Shown: positions 18,029 through 27,152 of the stretch, one piece after another
Layout: each line of letters starts with the position of its first letter
Position numbering within the stretch: the first letter of the stretch is position 1
Assembly: GCA_964400675.1 (NCBI GenBank)
Contig: CAYNVO010000007.1
Span: 1-64,000, forward strand
Direction of reading: 5' to 3'
Length of the DNA stretch: 64,000 nt
Source of the DNA: 9FT-COMBO-48-23 sp964400675
GTDB lineage: Bacteria > Chloroflexota > Dehalococcoidia > GIF9 > UBA5629
Notes under the pieces: model-generated
Databases searched by the model: none
Told to the model about the DNA's origin: nothing
Seen by the model: only the letters and a program-made list of their open reading frames with translations
Made by a program: the position numbers and the translations under genes

Positions 18029-19636
18029 GTGACGGTGAAAATTCAGATTTATGATACGACTTTGCGTGATGGAGCCCAGCAGGAGGGGATTTCTCTCTCC
18101 ATTGCTGATAAGCTGAAGATTACCAAAAAACTGGATGAATTGGGCATCCATTTTATCGAGGGTGGTTGGCCCGGGGCCAACCCCAAGGATACCGAGTTCT
18201 TCATTAAGGCGCAGAGTTTGAATTTGAAGCACTCGGTACTGGTTGCTTTTGGCAGCACCAGCCACCCTGATTCCAGGGTGAACAAAGATGCCGGCTTGCA
18301 GGCTTTGATGGAGGCTAAGACCAAAGTAGTCACCATCGTCGGTAAAAGTTGGGACTTGCATGTGACCCAGGTTCTGGAAACCAATTTGGAGAATAACCTG
18401 CGTATTGTCGCTGAATCTGTGGACTTTCTTAAGTCGAAAGGGCTTACTGTATTCTTTGATGCCGAGCATTTTTTCGATGGCTACAAAGCGAATGCAGAAT
18501 ATTCAATCCGGGTGGTTGAAGCTGCGAGTAAAGCCGGGACTGATTGTGTAGTGCTCTGCGATACCAACGGTGGTGCGTTGCCTTCCGAGATCACTGCAGC
18601 CATTAGAGCTGTTCAGAAAGCGGTGTCTGTACCGCTAGGAATCCATGTTCATAATGATGGTGATCTGGCTGTAGCCAATTCGCTTAATGCAGTTCAATCT
18701 GGAGTTATGCAGGTGCAGGGCACCATTAACGGCTATGGCGAACGCTGTGGTAATGCTAACCTTTGCTCTATTATTCCGGCGCTGAAGCTCAAGTTGAGTA
18801 TCGATTGCATCTCTGATAAGCAGCTAGCTAAGCTCACCGAAGTCTCTCGCTATGTAGCTGAGTTAGCCAATATGGCTCCGTCCAGCCATCTTCCCTATGT
18901 TGGCACCAGTGCCTTTACTCACAAAGGGGGCCTTCATGTATCAGGAATTATGAAGTGGGAGGACAGCTATCAGCATATCAATCCTGACTTAGTGGGTAAC
19001 CGACCTAAGGTGGTTGTCTCTGAGTTATCTGGCAAGGGCAATATTATTTATAAGGCTAAGGAGCTGGGTATCGCCCTGCCATCGAAGGGCAAAGAAGCGC
19101 GCCAGATATTGCAGCAGATAAAGCTGTTGGAAAGTCATGGCTTTCAATATGAAGATGCGGATGCCTCCTTTGAATTGTTGCTGCACCGAGCTCAGCCCGG
19201 ATATAAGTCTCCTTTCGAGCTGATTGATTTTATGGTGGTAGTGGAGAGACATAGACGACCATCTAGCGAGGATGAATCGGAACTGCTTTCTGAGGCTACG
19301 GTCAAGGTGAAAGTCGATGATAAAATAATGCATACTGCTGCCGAGGGTAATGGTCCGGTGAATGCCCTCGACCATGCTTTGCGAAAGGCTTTGCTTGAAT
19401 TTTATCCTGATTTGACTGCTATTGAGCTTGTTGACTACAAGGTGCGGATTTTAGAGGAAAGTGCCGGCACCGGTTCTCAGGTGCGGGTGCTTATCGAGTC
19501 CAGCGACGGTCAGAAGCAGTGGCGGACTGTAGGCAGTTCGACCAATATCATTGAAGCCAGCTGGCTGGCTCTGGCTGACAGCGTAGAATATTTTCTGCTT
19601 AAGCATAATAAAAACAGGCAACACAAGTTAAAATAA
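18029..19636 (+). CDS. cimA: (R)-citramalate synthase
   Basis: Condenses acetyl-CoA with pyruvate to citramalate, the threonine-independent route to 2-oxobutyrate and isoleucine; LeuCD and LeuB then process the product. The barrel has YDTTLRDGAQQEGISLS and the metal site IHVHNDGDLAVANS, and the C-terminal 130 residues are a LeuA-dimer regulatory domain. The 535-residue length and DGAQQEG fit the CimA branch (COG0119, citramalate type) rather than LeuA. No threonine deaminase gene is in the window. Last gene of the cluster; GTG start. Confidence 0.92.
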   Translation: MTVKIQIYDTTLRDGAQQEGISLSIADKLKITKKLDELGIHFIEGGWPGANPKDTEFFIKAQSLNLKHSVLVAFGSTSHPDSRVNKDAGLQALMEAKTKVVTIVGKSWDLHVTQVLETNLENNLRIVAESVDFLKSKGLTVFFDAEHFFDGYKANAEYSIRVVEAASKAGTDCVVLCDTNGGALPSEITAAIRAVQKAVSVPLGIHVHNDGDLAVANSLNAVQSGVMQVQGTINGYGERCGNANLCSIIPALKLKLSIDCISDKQLAKLTEVSRYVAELANMAPSSHLPYVGTSAFTHKGGLHVSGIMKWEDSYQHINPDLVGNRPKVVVSELSGKGNIIYKAKELGIALPSKGKEARQILQQIKLLESHGFQYEDADASFELLLHRAQPGYKSPFELIDFMVVVERHRRPSSEDESELLSEATVKVKVDDKIMHTAAEGNGPVNALDHALRKALLEFYPDLTAIELVDYKVRILEESAGTGSQVRVLIESSDGQKQWRTVGSSTNIIEASWLALADSVEYFLLKHNKNRQHKLK

Positions 19637-19707
19637 GTTCGGGATTGCGCTGCCTGTTAGCGAATCGAAAATCTCTATTCAGTTAATGTTGAGAACTTGC
19701 TCTTTTA

Positions 19708-20925
19708 CTATTTCTCACTCTTGATGATTGTGGCTACACCTTGACCTCCACCGATACAGGCGTTCGCCAGTCCATAAGTTCCGCCTTCCATGTTCAGTAT
19801 CCTGGCCAACGTACCTACGAGCCTGGTTCCGGAGGCGCCGAGCGGATGACCGATTGCGGTAGCGCCACCTTTTACGTTGACTTTGTTGGGGTCAATGCCC
19901 AGCTGTTGTATGGCGTAGAGGGCTACGATGCAGAACGCCTCGTTTATCTCCCAGAAGTCGATGTCCTTCACATCCATCCCGGCATGCTTTAATGCCATTT
20001 TGCTGGCGGGTACCGGTCCCTTGCCCATAACAGACGGGTCTACACCGGCCCAACCGCAGGACACAATTGAAGCTAAAGGCTTGAGATTATATTCTTTTGC
20101 CTTTTCTCTGGACATCATCATTAAGGCGGTAGCCGCGGCGTTCAAAGGTGAAGAATTACCAGCGGTTATTTGACCATCAGGCTTAAATGCCGGCTTTAAT
20201 CCGGCAAGTCCTTCCAGTGTTGTGTCTCCCCTTATGGCCATATCCCTATCGATAACCTGTTTTGTACCATCAGCCATCGTCACTTCAATGGGCATTATCT
20301 CGTCTTTGAAATAGCCTTCTGCAAGCGCTTTGGCTGCCAGTTGATGACTTCTGAGCGCCCATTTGTCCATGTCCTCTCTGGTTAGGCCACTCTCAGCAAA
20401 CAACTTCTCTGCAGTAAGCCCCATGTTCATAGCTGTCATAAAGTCATATTTTTTGAATCGTGGGTCGGTTACGAAGGCGCTGTCTGGTTGTCTCAATATG
20501 GCCCTTGGGTCGTCAGGTGGCGTGGCCATCGGGATATGAGTCATGTGCTCAATTCCGCACGATATAACAACATCCGAGTACCCAAGCATTATCTCCATAG
20601 CGCCTAGGTGTACGGTTGACATTGAAGACCCGCACTGCCTGTCGATTTGCTCGGCTGGAACCTCGAAGGGCAGTTCGGCCTGAAATACTATGCTTCTGCC
20701 TCCATATAACCACTGCTCACCCACTGGAAAGGCGGTGCCTGTTAGAACATCATTGATTTCATTTGGGTTGACCTTGGTTCTCTTAATGAGTTCCTTTATC
20801 AACATCCCGGCAACGGCATCCATCCTCAGACTATTGAACACATCCCTTTCTGGTTCTCTGGGTCTTGACCTTGAAAACGCGGACCTCACGTACTCTACTA
20901 TGACGGCTTCTCTGGTTTGTGGCAT
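19708..20925 (-). CDS. thiolase (acetyl-CoA C-acyltransferase)
   Basis: 405 residues with the thiolase active sites in order: acylated cysteine in DRQCGSSMSTVHLGA (about 88-102), NEAFC, GGATAIGHPLGASGTR and the second cysteine in ACIGGGQG near the C-terminus. It cleaves or forms 3-oxoacyl-CoA; degradative or biosynthetic use cannot be told from sequence. A separate promoter lies at 20959-20987. Its 3' end converges on cimA with a 71-bp gap in which no clear terminator was seen. Confidence 0.93.
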   Translation of the reverse strand: MPQTREAVIVEYVRSAFSRSRPREPERDVFNSLRMDAVAGMLIKELIKRTKVNPNEINDVLTGTAFPVGEQWLYGGRSIVFQAELPFEVPAEQIDRQCGSSMSTVHLGAMEIMLGYSDVVISCGIEHMTHIPMATPPDDPRAILRQPDSAFVTDPRFKKYDFMTAMNMGLTAEKLFAESGLTREDMDKWALRSHQLAAKALAEGYFKDEIMPIEVTMADGTKQVIDRDMAIRGDTTLEGLAGLKPAFKPDGQITAGNSSPLNAAATALMMMSREKAKEYNLKPLASIVSCGWAGVDPSVMGKGPVPASKMALKHAGMDVKDIDFWEINEAFCIVALYAIQQLGIDPNKVNVKGGATAIGHPLGASGTRLVGTLARILNMEGGTYGLANACIGGGQGVATIIKSEK

Positions 20926-20958
20926 TGTAAAACCTCCTTCTTAGTCGATAATGGTGAA

Positions 20959-20987
20959 ATTGTACTATATTCGAGGGATAAGAGCAA
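20959..20987 (-). promoter_or_regulatory. probable promoter of the thiolase gene
   Basis: On the minus strand TTGCTC (987-982 of 20 kb), a 17-bp spacer and TACAAT (964-959). AAGGAGG lies close to the thiolase start downstream. The upstream sagB-type gene ends just before it. Confidence 0.55.
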
Positions 20988-21008
20988 TCTAATTTTGTGT
21001 CTGGGTAA

Positions 21009-21629
21009 TTATACCGGCTTGCCTACTGGGATTATGTATAATGGCTTGATTTGTTCTTCGAGTTTTAGTACTTTCCCCACCTCTTCGTCTTCGAAGGCGC
21101 CGACCATTACCGTAGCTAAGCCAAGTGACACAGCCTGCAGCGAGACGTTTTGGCCGACATGTCCGATTTCCATATGGATATATCTCTCACCACGCCTACC
21201 GTATTTATATGCAGTTCTGGGATGAATGGCACAAACCACGATATCAACCGGACAGTTAGCAATGAAGCTTTGCCCCAGGGCGGTATCAGCAAGTTTCTGT
21301 CTTAAATCGCCGCTCAGATGCAGACTCAGAGAGTGGTTGCCCACGTCATAGTGGTATACGCCGGCGGCTAAGTTTTCTATGCCGTGCTCACCGATGACGA
21401 CAAAAATCTCCAGAGGATATGTGGCTCCGGCGCTGGGAGCGGCTCTTCGTCCACCGGTGCCGGTTATGCCTTGAGCTGACCACAATAGCTGGGAAAGCTG
21501 TGCAAAAGATAAGGGCTGGGCTCTGAATCTTCTGGCGGACCTTCGCTTTGCGATGGCTGCTTCTACTGATGTCTTCCCTGTTAGACTTGGGGAAGGTAGC
21601 TTGATGGGGGTTTCCTTTTTTCTTGCCAC
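21009..21629 (-). CDS. SagB/ThcOx-type nitroreductase-fold oxidoreductase
   Basis: 206 residues of the FMN-dependent nitroreductase fold in the SagB branch. AIAKRRSARRF is near the N-terminus, LLWSAQGITG and APSAGATYPLEIFVV in the centre and GLATVMVGAFEDEEV near the C-terminus. SagB enzymes often oxidise azoline peptides, but no YcaO cyclase or precursor peptide is visible here, so the substrate is unknown. The start overlaps the rtcB stop, so it is translated with rtcB. Confidence 0.88.
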   Translation of the reverse strand: MARKKETPIKLPSPSLTGKTSVEAAIAKRRSARRFRAQPLSFAQLSQLLWSAQGITGTGGRRAAPSAGATYPLEIFVVIGEHGIENLAAGVYHYDVGNHSLSLHLSGDLRQKLADTALGQSFIANCPVDIVVCAIHPRTAYKYGRRGERYIHMEIGHVGQNVSLQAVSLGLATVMVGAFEDEEVGKVLKLEEQIKPLYIIPVGKPV

Positions 21630-23086
21630 TAGCCTTTAATAACTCCTATAGGGCTTGCCATGGCAACCTTTCGTGAGATTCCGGCTTGATGAGTTACTTC
21701 GATTACCTGAGTAATATCCTTATAGGCCTGTGATGCCTCTTCTGCCAGCGAAGCTATATTATCAGTTTTTACCGTGATGCCTCTAGCTCTTAGCTCATCG
21801 GCGACATCGATACCTCTCAGGCTGCGCTTGGCTGCGCTGCGGCTCTGTACCCTACCGGCGCCGTGGCAGGTGGAACCGAAGGTTTCTGCCATCGCCTTCT
21901 CCGTGCCTACAGCGACATAGGAACGGCGACCCATGTCGCCGGGAATTAGCACCGGCTGTCCAACTTCTTTATAGCGTTGCGGTATATCCTTGTGTCCGGC
22001 AGGGAAAGCCCTGGTAGCTCCCTTGCGGTGGACGCACACTTTAACCTTGTTGCCATCTACTGTGTGTTCCTCTATCTTAGCAATATTGTGAGCCACATCA
22101 TAAATTTGTCTCATGCCCAGTTCTTCAAGACTCTTGCCGAACACCTTGACGAATGACTCCCGCGCCCAGTGTGTGATGCACTGGCGGTTTGCCCAGGCAT
22201 AGTTGGCAGCACAAGCCATTGCGGCAAAATAGTCTTTCCCTTCCTTCGACTCTACAGGAGCACAGGCTAGCTGCCTATCAGGTAGACTGATGTCATATCG
22301 TTTAACTGCCTCCTCCATGATTCTCAGGTAATCGTCACAGACCTGGTGTCCCAGACCTCTTGAGCCGGTGTGGATGAGTAGTAAAACCTGTCCAGTTCGG
22401 TCAATGCCCATAGCCCTAGCTGCGACCTCGTCATAGATTTCCCGTACTATCTGTACTTCCAGGAAGTGGTTTCCGGAGCCTAATGTTCCTGATTGAGGTG
22501 CTCCTCTCTTCTTGGCTCTGGCGCTTACTTTATCCGGGACAGCTCCTTTCATACGACCAGTCTCCTCGGTTACCTCCAGGTCTTCAGGTAATCCGAAGCC
22601 GCGTTTTACTGCCCAGTGAGCGCCCTCGGTGAGTAGCTCGTCTATTTCCTCTCCACCTACTCTTATTTTGCCTTCGGAGCCCAGGCCAGAGGGAATATCG
22701 TGGAACAATGCATTAACGAGCTCCTTGATTTTGAGTTTAACTTCATTTTCAGTCAGGTTGGTTCGCAGAAGCCTTACGCCGCAGTTGATATCGTAGCCAA
22801 CTCCGCCCGGTGAAATGACTCCGTCGCTGACTCTGGTAGCTGCCACTCCACCTATGGGGAAGCCGTAGCCCCAATGAATGTCAGGCATAGCCATTGAGCG
22901 GCTTACTATGCCGGGCAGGAAAGCCACATTGGCTACTTGTTCCAGAGACTGTTCTTCTTTAATAGCATCCAGCATAGCCTCATCGGCGTAGACCAGACCT
23001 GGAACCCGCATCCCCGTCTTATAGCTCTTGGGAATCTCCCAGCGGTAGTCGTCTATTTTGTTAAGCTGTCCTTGCCACTTTGGCAT
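21629..23086 (-). CDS. rtcB: RNA-splicing ligase RtcB
   Basis: GTP- and manganese-dependent ligase joining 2',3'-cyclic phosphate to 5'-hydroxyl RNA ends. At 485 residues it is full length. Seen motifs are the metal site GYDINCGVRLLRTNL, GSGNHFLEVQ, LLIHTGSRGLGHQV, IPGDMGRRSYVAVGT and the guanylylated histidine in STCHGAGRVQSRSAAKR. The gene lies 8 bp after archease, its known activator. Confidence 0.97.
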   Translation of the reverse strand: MPKWQGQLNKIDDYRWEIPKSYKTGMRVPGLVYADEAMLDAIKEEQSLEQVANVAFLPGIVSRSMAMPDIHWGYGFPIGGVAATRVSDGVISPGGVGYDINCGVRLLRTNLTENEVKLKIKELVNALFHDIPSGLGSEGKIRVGGEEIDELLTEGAHWAVKRGFGLPEDLEVTEETGRMKGAVPDKVSARAKKRGAPQSGTLGSGNHFLEVQIVREIYDEVAARAMGIDRTGQVLLLIHTGSRGLGHQVCDDYLRIMEEAVKRYDISLPDRQLACAPVESKEGKDYFAAMACAANYAWANRQCITHWARESFVKVFGKSLEELGMRQIYDVAHNIAKIEEHTVDGNKVKVCVHRKGATRAFPAGHKDIPQRYKEVGQPVLIPGDMGRRSYVAVGTEKAMAETFGSTCHGAGRVQSRSAAKRSLRGIDVADELRARGITVKTDNIASLAEEASQAYKDITQVIEVTHQAGISRKVAMASPIGVIKG

Positions 23087-23094
23087 GTCATTCC

Positions 23095-23523
23095 CTAAAT
23101 ATCGAAGATTACCTGAACCTTATAACCAACATCTTCCTTGTTTATCTTTAGCATGTGATAGGTGGCTGCCTTAATTTCTCTTTTCAGCTTGTGTTGGCTG
23201 GTTTTTACCTTCTCTCCGAAGCACCTGGCTTTTATCTGGGTGCTGGTGAGTTCGTCGACTTCAAATCTTCTGAAGAATATATGTTCAACATCGAAGATGT
23301 AAATAAGCTCGTTCAGCCATTCTACCAGCAAGACCTCTACATCCTCAGCTGATAATTTTAGCTCACGCTCAATATCCTCTTTGAAGTCATCCGTGTCCGC
23401 CATCAGGGTGAAAAGCCCTAGGGCGGCATTGGCGAATACCTGCTTGATATCGGCACCATAAGCGATAATGCCGATATCCGCAGTATGGTCGATGACTTCG
23501 AAAGGCTTCTCTACCATCCTCAC
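23095..23523 (-). CDS. archease
   Basis: 142-residue activator that helps RtcB guanylylation and turnover. The family start FEVIDHTADIGIIAYG and the C-terminal YHMLKINKEDVGYKVQVIFDI are clear; the aspartates of the calcium-binding pocket are in these segments. First gene of the rtcB operon, with the tRNA-Lys gene on the other strand just upstream. Confidence 0.93.
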   Translation of the reverse strand: MRMVEKPFEVIDHTADIGIIAYGADIKQVFANAALGLFTLMADTDDFKEDIERELKLSAEDVEVLLVEWLNELIYIFDVEHIFFRRFEVDELTSTQIKARCFGEKVKTSQHKLKREIKAATYHMLKINKEDVGYKVQVIFDI

Positions 23524-23584
23524 ACTCTCCAGGGGTCAGCTTCATTATATCATGTCCTGAACGTGTCGAAAAATCGAATTAAGC

Positions 23585-23613
23585 TTGACTTGCGAATGTG
23601 TGGGTGTTAACAT
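23585..23613 (+). promoter_or_regulatory. promoter of the tRNA-Lys gene
   Basis: TTGACT (23585-23590), 17 bp, TAACAT (23608-23613). The predicted start is only a few bases before the first base of the tRNA. Confidence 0.6.
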
Positions 23614-23623
23614 GAGCCTTCTT

Positions 23624-23696
23624 GGGCCGCTAGCTCAACAGGGAGAGCAGCTGACTCTTAATCAGCAGGTTCAGGGTTCGAGCCCCTGGCGGCTCA
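23624..23696 (+). tRNA. tRNA-Lys (anticodon CTT)
   Basis: The full cloverleaf is readable: acceptor GGGCCGC/GCGGCTC with one G-U pair, anticodon stem GCTGA/TCAGC with loop CTCTTAA (anticodon CTT, reads AAG), and T-arm CAGGG-TTCGAGC-CCCTG. The discriminator base is A. CCA is not encoded, so the CCA-adding enzyme (gene starting at 63753) is needed. Confidence 0.97.
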
Positions 23697-23773
23697 CATT
23701 CAAACCTCAATTGCTAAATCAAACTGTAGCATTTCTTGAAGCGCTTGTCAGTAGGTTTCTCGAGATTGTCAGG

Positions 23774-25900
23774 CTATTTTGGTGCTGCAGGTATATACAT
23801 TTGCTCGGTGTATTCTTTTGCCATGCGCCGGGCGCTGAACAGGGGTGTGTTCGAGCGGATGGCTTCTTTGACTATCTGTATCCAGCCATGCGGGATACCG
23901 CTTATGTCGCGGTCATAGTATAGAGGGACTATTTTCTCCTCTAACAGGCGGTATAGCTCTTCGGCGTCTGCATTGTCGTGTTCAGCCGAATTGGAAGTTT
24001 CCGCATCGCTTTGAATTGCCCAGCCATTCTTCCCGTTGTAGCCTTCGCACCACCAGCCGTCAAGCATACTGAGATGCAGTACTCCGTTAAGGGCTGCCTT
24101 CTGGCCGCTGGTTCCGCTGGCTTCATGAAATAGTTGAGGGGTGTTGAGCCAGACATCGGCACCATGTACGAGGTAACGTGCCATGTGCATATCGTAATCC
24201 TCAACAAAGACTATTTGTCCACCGAACTCGTGGTCTTTAGCCGCGTTGTATATTTTCTGGATTAGCTGTTTACCGCCTTCATCATTGGGATGCGCTTTAC
24301 CAGCGAATATTATCTGGATAGGCTGGAGTTCGTTCTGAAGTATGCGTTTCAGGCGGTCAAAATTGTGAAAAATAAGTGTGGCTCGCTTATAGCTGGTAAA
24401 GCGGCGGCAGAAGGCTATAGTGAGGGATTCCGGGTCGAGCAAGCCTCCCATTACTAATGCCTGTTCTGGCGTTACATGGTCTTCGATCCAGCGTCTCCGT
24501 GCTCGTTCCTTAATCGCACTGATGAGCTTGTTCTTCAACCACCGGCGCATTGCCCATATTTTCTCGTCCGGGATATCGATAACCTTTTCCCACATAGCCG
24601 GGTCGTCGTGCTTCTTCAGCCAATCATTATCAATATGTGCTTCATACAGGCTGGCTGCCTGCGGTGCTACCCATGTGGGAACATGTACGCCGTTGGTCAC
24701 CGAGCCGATGGGCATATCCTTCTCTTCTTTATCGGGCCACAGGCAATGCCATGTTCGTCGGCAGGTGCCGCCATGCAGCTGGCTGACGCCATTGCGATAG
24801 TCAGACATTCTAAGACCTAATACGGTCGTGTTGAATGATGAATTATCTGATTCCTGTGCACCCAATTTCAGCAGTTCCTCCATGTCTAGCTTGAGAGATT
24901 CCCGATAGCTGTGGAAATATTTCTCAATTAGCTTACGTGGAAAGGTATCGTTAACACCAGGGACCAGCGTGTGTATGGTGGTGACTGTCGTGGCTCGCAC
25001 TGTGTTGACGGCCTCGGTAAATTTGATGCCCTTTGCCACTAATTCACGAATGCGCTCCAGTGTCATAAAGGCGGTATATCCTTCGTTAGCATGCCAGATA
25101 GTCGGTTCGATGCCGAGCGCCCTCAGGACACGCACACCGCCAATTCCTATGATGATTTGTTTTTGAAGACGCGTCTCCTGGTTGCCAGCATAAAGCCGTG
25201 CCGAAAGCTCGCGGTCGGGTTGTGAATTCCCTTCAACGTTAGTATCCAGCAGATAGAGCTTTACCCGACCGACATTCACCTGCCACACTGTAACCTGAAC
25301 CGGCCTTGTATCCAGGGGAACTTCGACGATTATCGGTTTGCCTTCAGCGGTAAGCACCCGGCTGATAGGTGCTTCACTGAAGTTCAATCGCTCATAGACT
25401 TCTTCTTGCCATCCATCGGCAGAGATATGCTGATGGAAGTAGCCCTGTGGATACATAAATCCCACGCCTACCAGGGGCAAGCCGAGGTCGCTCGACTCTT
25501 TGCAATAGTCGCCTGTCAGGACACCGAGCCCGCCGGCGTAAAGAGGTAACGAGTTATGGATAGCGAATTCCAGTGAAAAATAGGCTATTGTCTGTTGTCC
25601 CAGGTGCGGATATTGTGTATTAAACCAGGTATCGGCTCCCGACATCGCGTCTTTGAAGTTGCTCATAACGTAGTCATACTTTTTTAGGAATACAGGGTCT
25701 TGAGCAGCAGCTACCAATCGGTGAGGCTCGATTTGTTGCAGTATCTTGACTGGATTATGCCCGGTAGCTCTCCACATGGCATTATCTAGGGCTTTGAACA
25801 GCTGACGCGCCTCTATATCCCAGCTCCACCAAAGATTGTAGGCTAGCTCGTTCAGCCCCTCGATGCGCCTGGGAAGCTTCGAAACTGACAGGTTATTCAT
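23774..25900 (-). CDS. glgP: alpha-glucan (glycogen) phosphorylase
   Basis: Releases glucose 1-phosphate from alpha-1,4-glucans. The 708-residue protein belongs to the GT35 branch with an N-terminal DUF3417 domain (LNELAYNLWWSWD near residue 16), shorter than the 800-850 residue E. coli type. Key segments are YFSLEFAIHNSLPLYAGGLGVLTGD, the GVHVPTWV loop, RRFTSYKRATLI and the PLP-lysine motif EASGTSGQKAALNG (Lys at about 601). The glucan source is not encoded here. Confidence 0.93.
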   Translation of the reverse strand: MNNLSVSKLPRRIEGLNELAYNLWWSWDIEARQLFKALDNAMWRATGHNPVKILQQIEPHRLVAAAQDPVFLKKYDYVMSNFKDAMSGADTWFNTQYPHLGQQTIAYFSLEFAIHNSLPLYAGGLGVLTGDYCKESSDLGLPLVGVGFMYPQGYFHQHISADGWQEEVYERLNFSEAPISRVLTAEGKPIIVEVPLDTRPVQVTVWQVNVGRVKLYLLDTNVEGNSQPDRELSARLYAGNQETRLQKQIIIGIGGVRVLRALGIEPTIWHANEGYTAFMTLERIRELVAKGIKFTEAVNTVRATTVTTIHTLVPGVNDTFPRKLIEKYFHSYRESLKLDMEELLKLGAQESDNSSFNTTVLGLRMSDYRNGVSQLHGGTCRRTWHCLWPDKEEKDMPIGSVTNGVHVPTWVAPQAASLYEAHIDNDWLKKHDDPAMWEKVIDIPDEKIWAMRRWLKNKLISAIKERARRRWIEDHVTPEQALVMGGLLDPESLTIAFCRRFTSYKRATLIFHNFDRLKRILQNELQPIQIIFAGKAHPNDEGGKQLIQKIYNAAKDHEFGGQIVFVEDYDMHMARYLVHGADVWLNTPQLFHEASGTSGQKAALNGVLHLSMLDGWWCEGYNGKNGWAIQSDAETSNSAEHDNADAEELYRLLEEKIVPLYYDRDISGIPHGWIQIVKEAIRSNTPLFSARRMAKEYTEQMYIPAAPK

Positions 25901-25960
25901 AATTCGGATAAGCGACTATTATACCTGTTGTGCAGGCGCTAAGTAAATTCGCCGGTGCTC

Positions 25961-26535
25961 CTAGGCAATGATGATGTCATCAAGTGCTCGCTTGGGCACA
26001 TGGTGTACACTCTGGCTGTCCCGCCAGTATCTGGTATTTCCATCTTCACCGAGAGCATCGATAACAACCGTTTCTTTAGGTTTGCCTAGGGCTATGACGA
26101 GGAGTATTTCATATTGTGGTGGGATGCCCAGAACTTTGGTGAGCTCCGACCTTTTCACTGTAGCAATCATACAGCCACCCATGCCTTTTTCTGTGGCGCC
26201 AAGCAGAATGCTCTGGGCTGCTATACCGTGGTCGCAGCCAAATGCCTGGCTTATCTCCTTGTCTCCAAGTACTATTATGTAGGCCGATGGTCTTTCACCT
26301 TCAGCCGGACCAGGCCAGTCTTTGAGAAAAGCAGCCCAGCCAAGTAGCGGAAATATCAAGGCGTTCTTTTTTGGATCACAGGAGAGCATGTATTTCAATG
26401 GCTGCATATTGAGTGCTGAAGCCGACAGCCTGGCCAGGTCAGGTCAACCAGCTCCTTCAGTGTCTCTAACTCTACGGGAACATCTTGATGGAACTTTCGA
26501 TAGCTCCTGTTTTTATGTACCAGGTCTTTTATCAT
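25961..26535 (-). pseudogene. nitroreductase-family protein, frameshifted by a 5-bp tandem duplication
   Basis: The gene should start at the ATG at 26535, preceded by AAGGAGG. It reads MIKDLVHKNRSYRKFHQDVP, the usual nitroreductase N-terminus with RSxRxF, as far as ELVDL. There the sequence aggtc occurs twice in a row (26436-26440, 26441-26445). Removing one copy restores LVDLARLSASALNMQPLKY and then the rest of the FMN enzyme (GATEKGMGGCMIATVKR) to 25961, 189 residues in all. As written, translation from the proper start stops early, and a start at 26407 would lack the FMN-binding arginine region. It is either a true mutation or a base-calling/assembly error. Confidence 0.85.
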
Positions 26536-26576
26536 TGCTTTTCCTCCTTCTTAACATATTTTATAGTTATTTCCGA

Positions 26577-27143
26577 CTATAATGTCAGAAGCTGGAAACC
26601 CCAGACGCCGATATAGGCAAAGAGTATGTGCTTGGGTATCCTGCCGGCAGCACCGAAGAGTAGAAACTTCCATACTGGCAAACGAAGCAGACCAGCGGCA
26701 GCACCGGCCAGGTCGAAAAACGGATTGGGTATCAGCGCGAGTACAAAGATAGTGGGGCTTCCCCATCTTTTCATCCATTGCACCATTCTGGCGTAGATCC
26801 CCACGTTATCTACGGCTAGCCTGCCGCCATAGCCTAAAAGATAGCCGGTCATCTCGCCGATTGTTCCTCCTATGCCGGACACAACTCCTACCAGGACAGG
26901 GTTCAGTATGGCACCGAGTGTAGCTACCAAAATCCATCCGGGCACAGGTACTACTATGCTGCTGCAAGTTATTATGGAGATTATGAAGACACCGAGATAG
27001 CCGTACACTTCAAGCCCTGCTACCTTGTCTCGGTTGAGGAACAGAAAAACAGACAGTGCCACTACAAAGAGCAAGGCAAAAATCTGAAGGTAGCGCTCCC
27101 TTGTCCAGAATCGCTTCTTTGTCTTGTTGTCTGTCTGCTGCAT
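26577..27143 (-). CDS. VTT/DedA-family membrane protein
   Basis: 188 residues with about five membrane segments. PVPGWILVATLGAILNPVLVG and the glycine-rich GGTIGEMTGYLLGYGGR followed by FVLALIPNPFFDLAGAAAGLL match the VTT (SNARE-associated) domain proposed to act as lipid scramblases. Starts 9 bp after the MFS gene. Confidence 0.85.
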   Translation of the reverse strand: MQQTDNKTKKRFWTRERYLQIFALLFVVALSVFLFLNRDKVAGLEVYGYLGVFIISIITCSSIVVPVPGWILVATLGAILNPVLVGVVSGIGGTIGEMTGYLLGYGGRLAVDNVGIYARMVQWMKRWGSPTIFVLALIPNPFFDLAGAAAGLLRLPVWKFLLFGAAGRIPKHILFAYIGVWGFQLLTL

Positions 27144-27152
27144 GAGCTTAAG

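Noticed and set aside
25961..26407. Short nitroreductase of 148 residues starting at 26407
   Set aside because: This start lacks a ribosome-binding site and the N-terminal FMN-binding arginines; the upstream frame with a good site encodes the missing part, so a frameshift is the better explanation.
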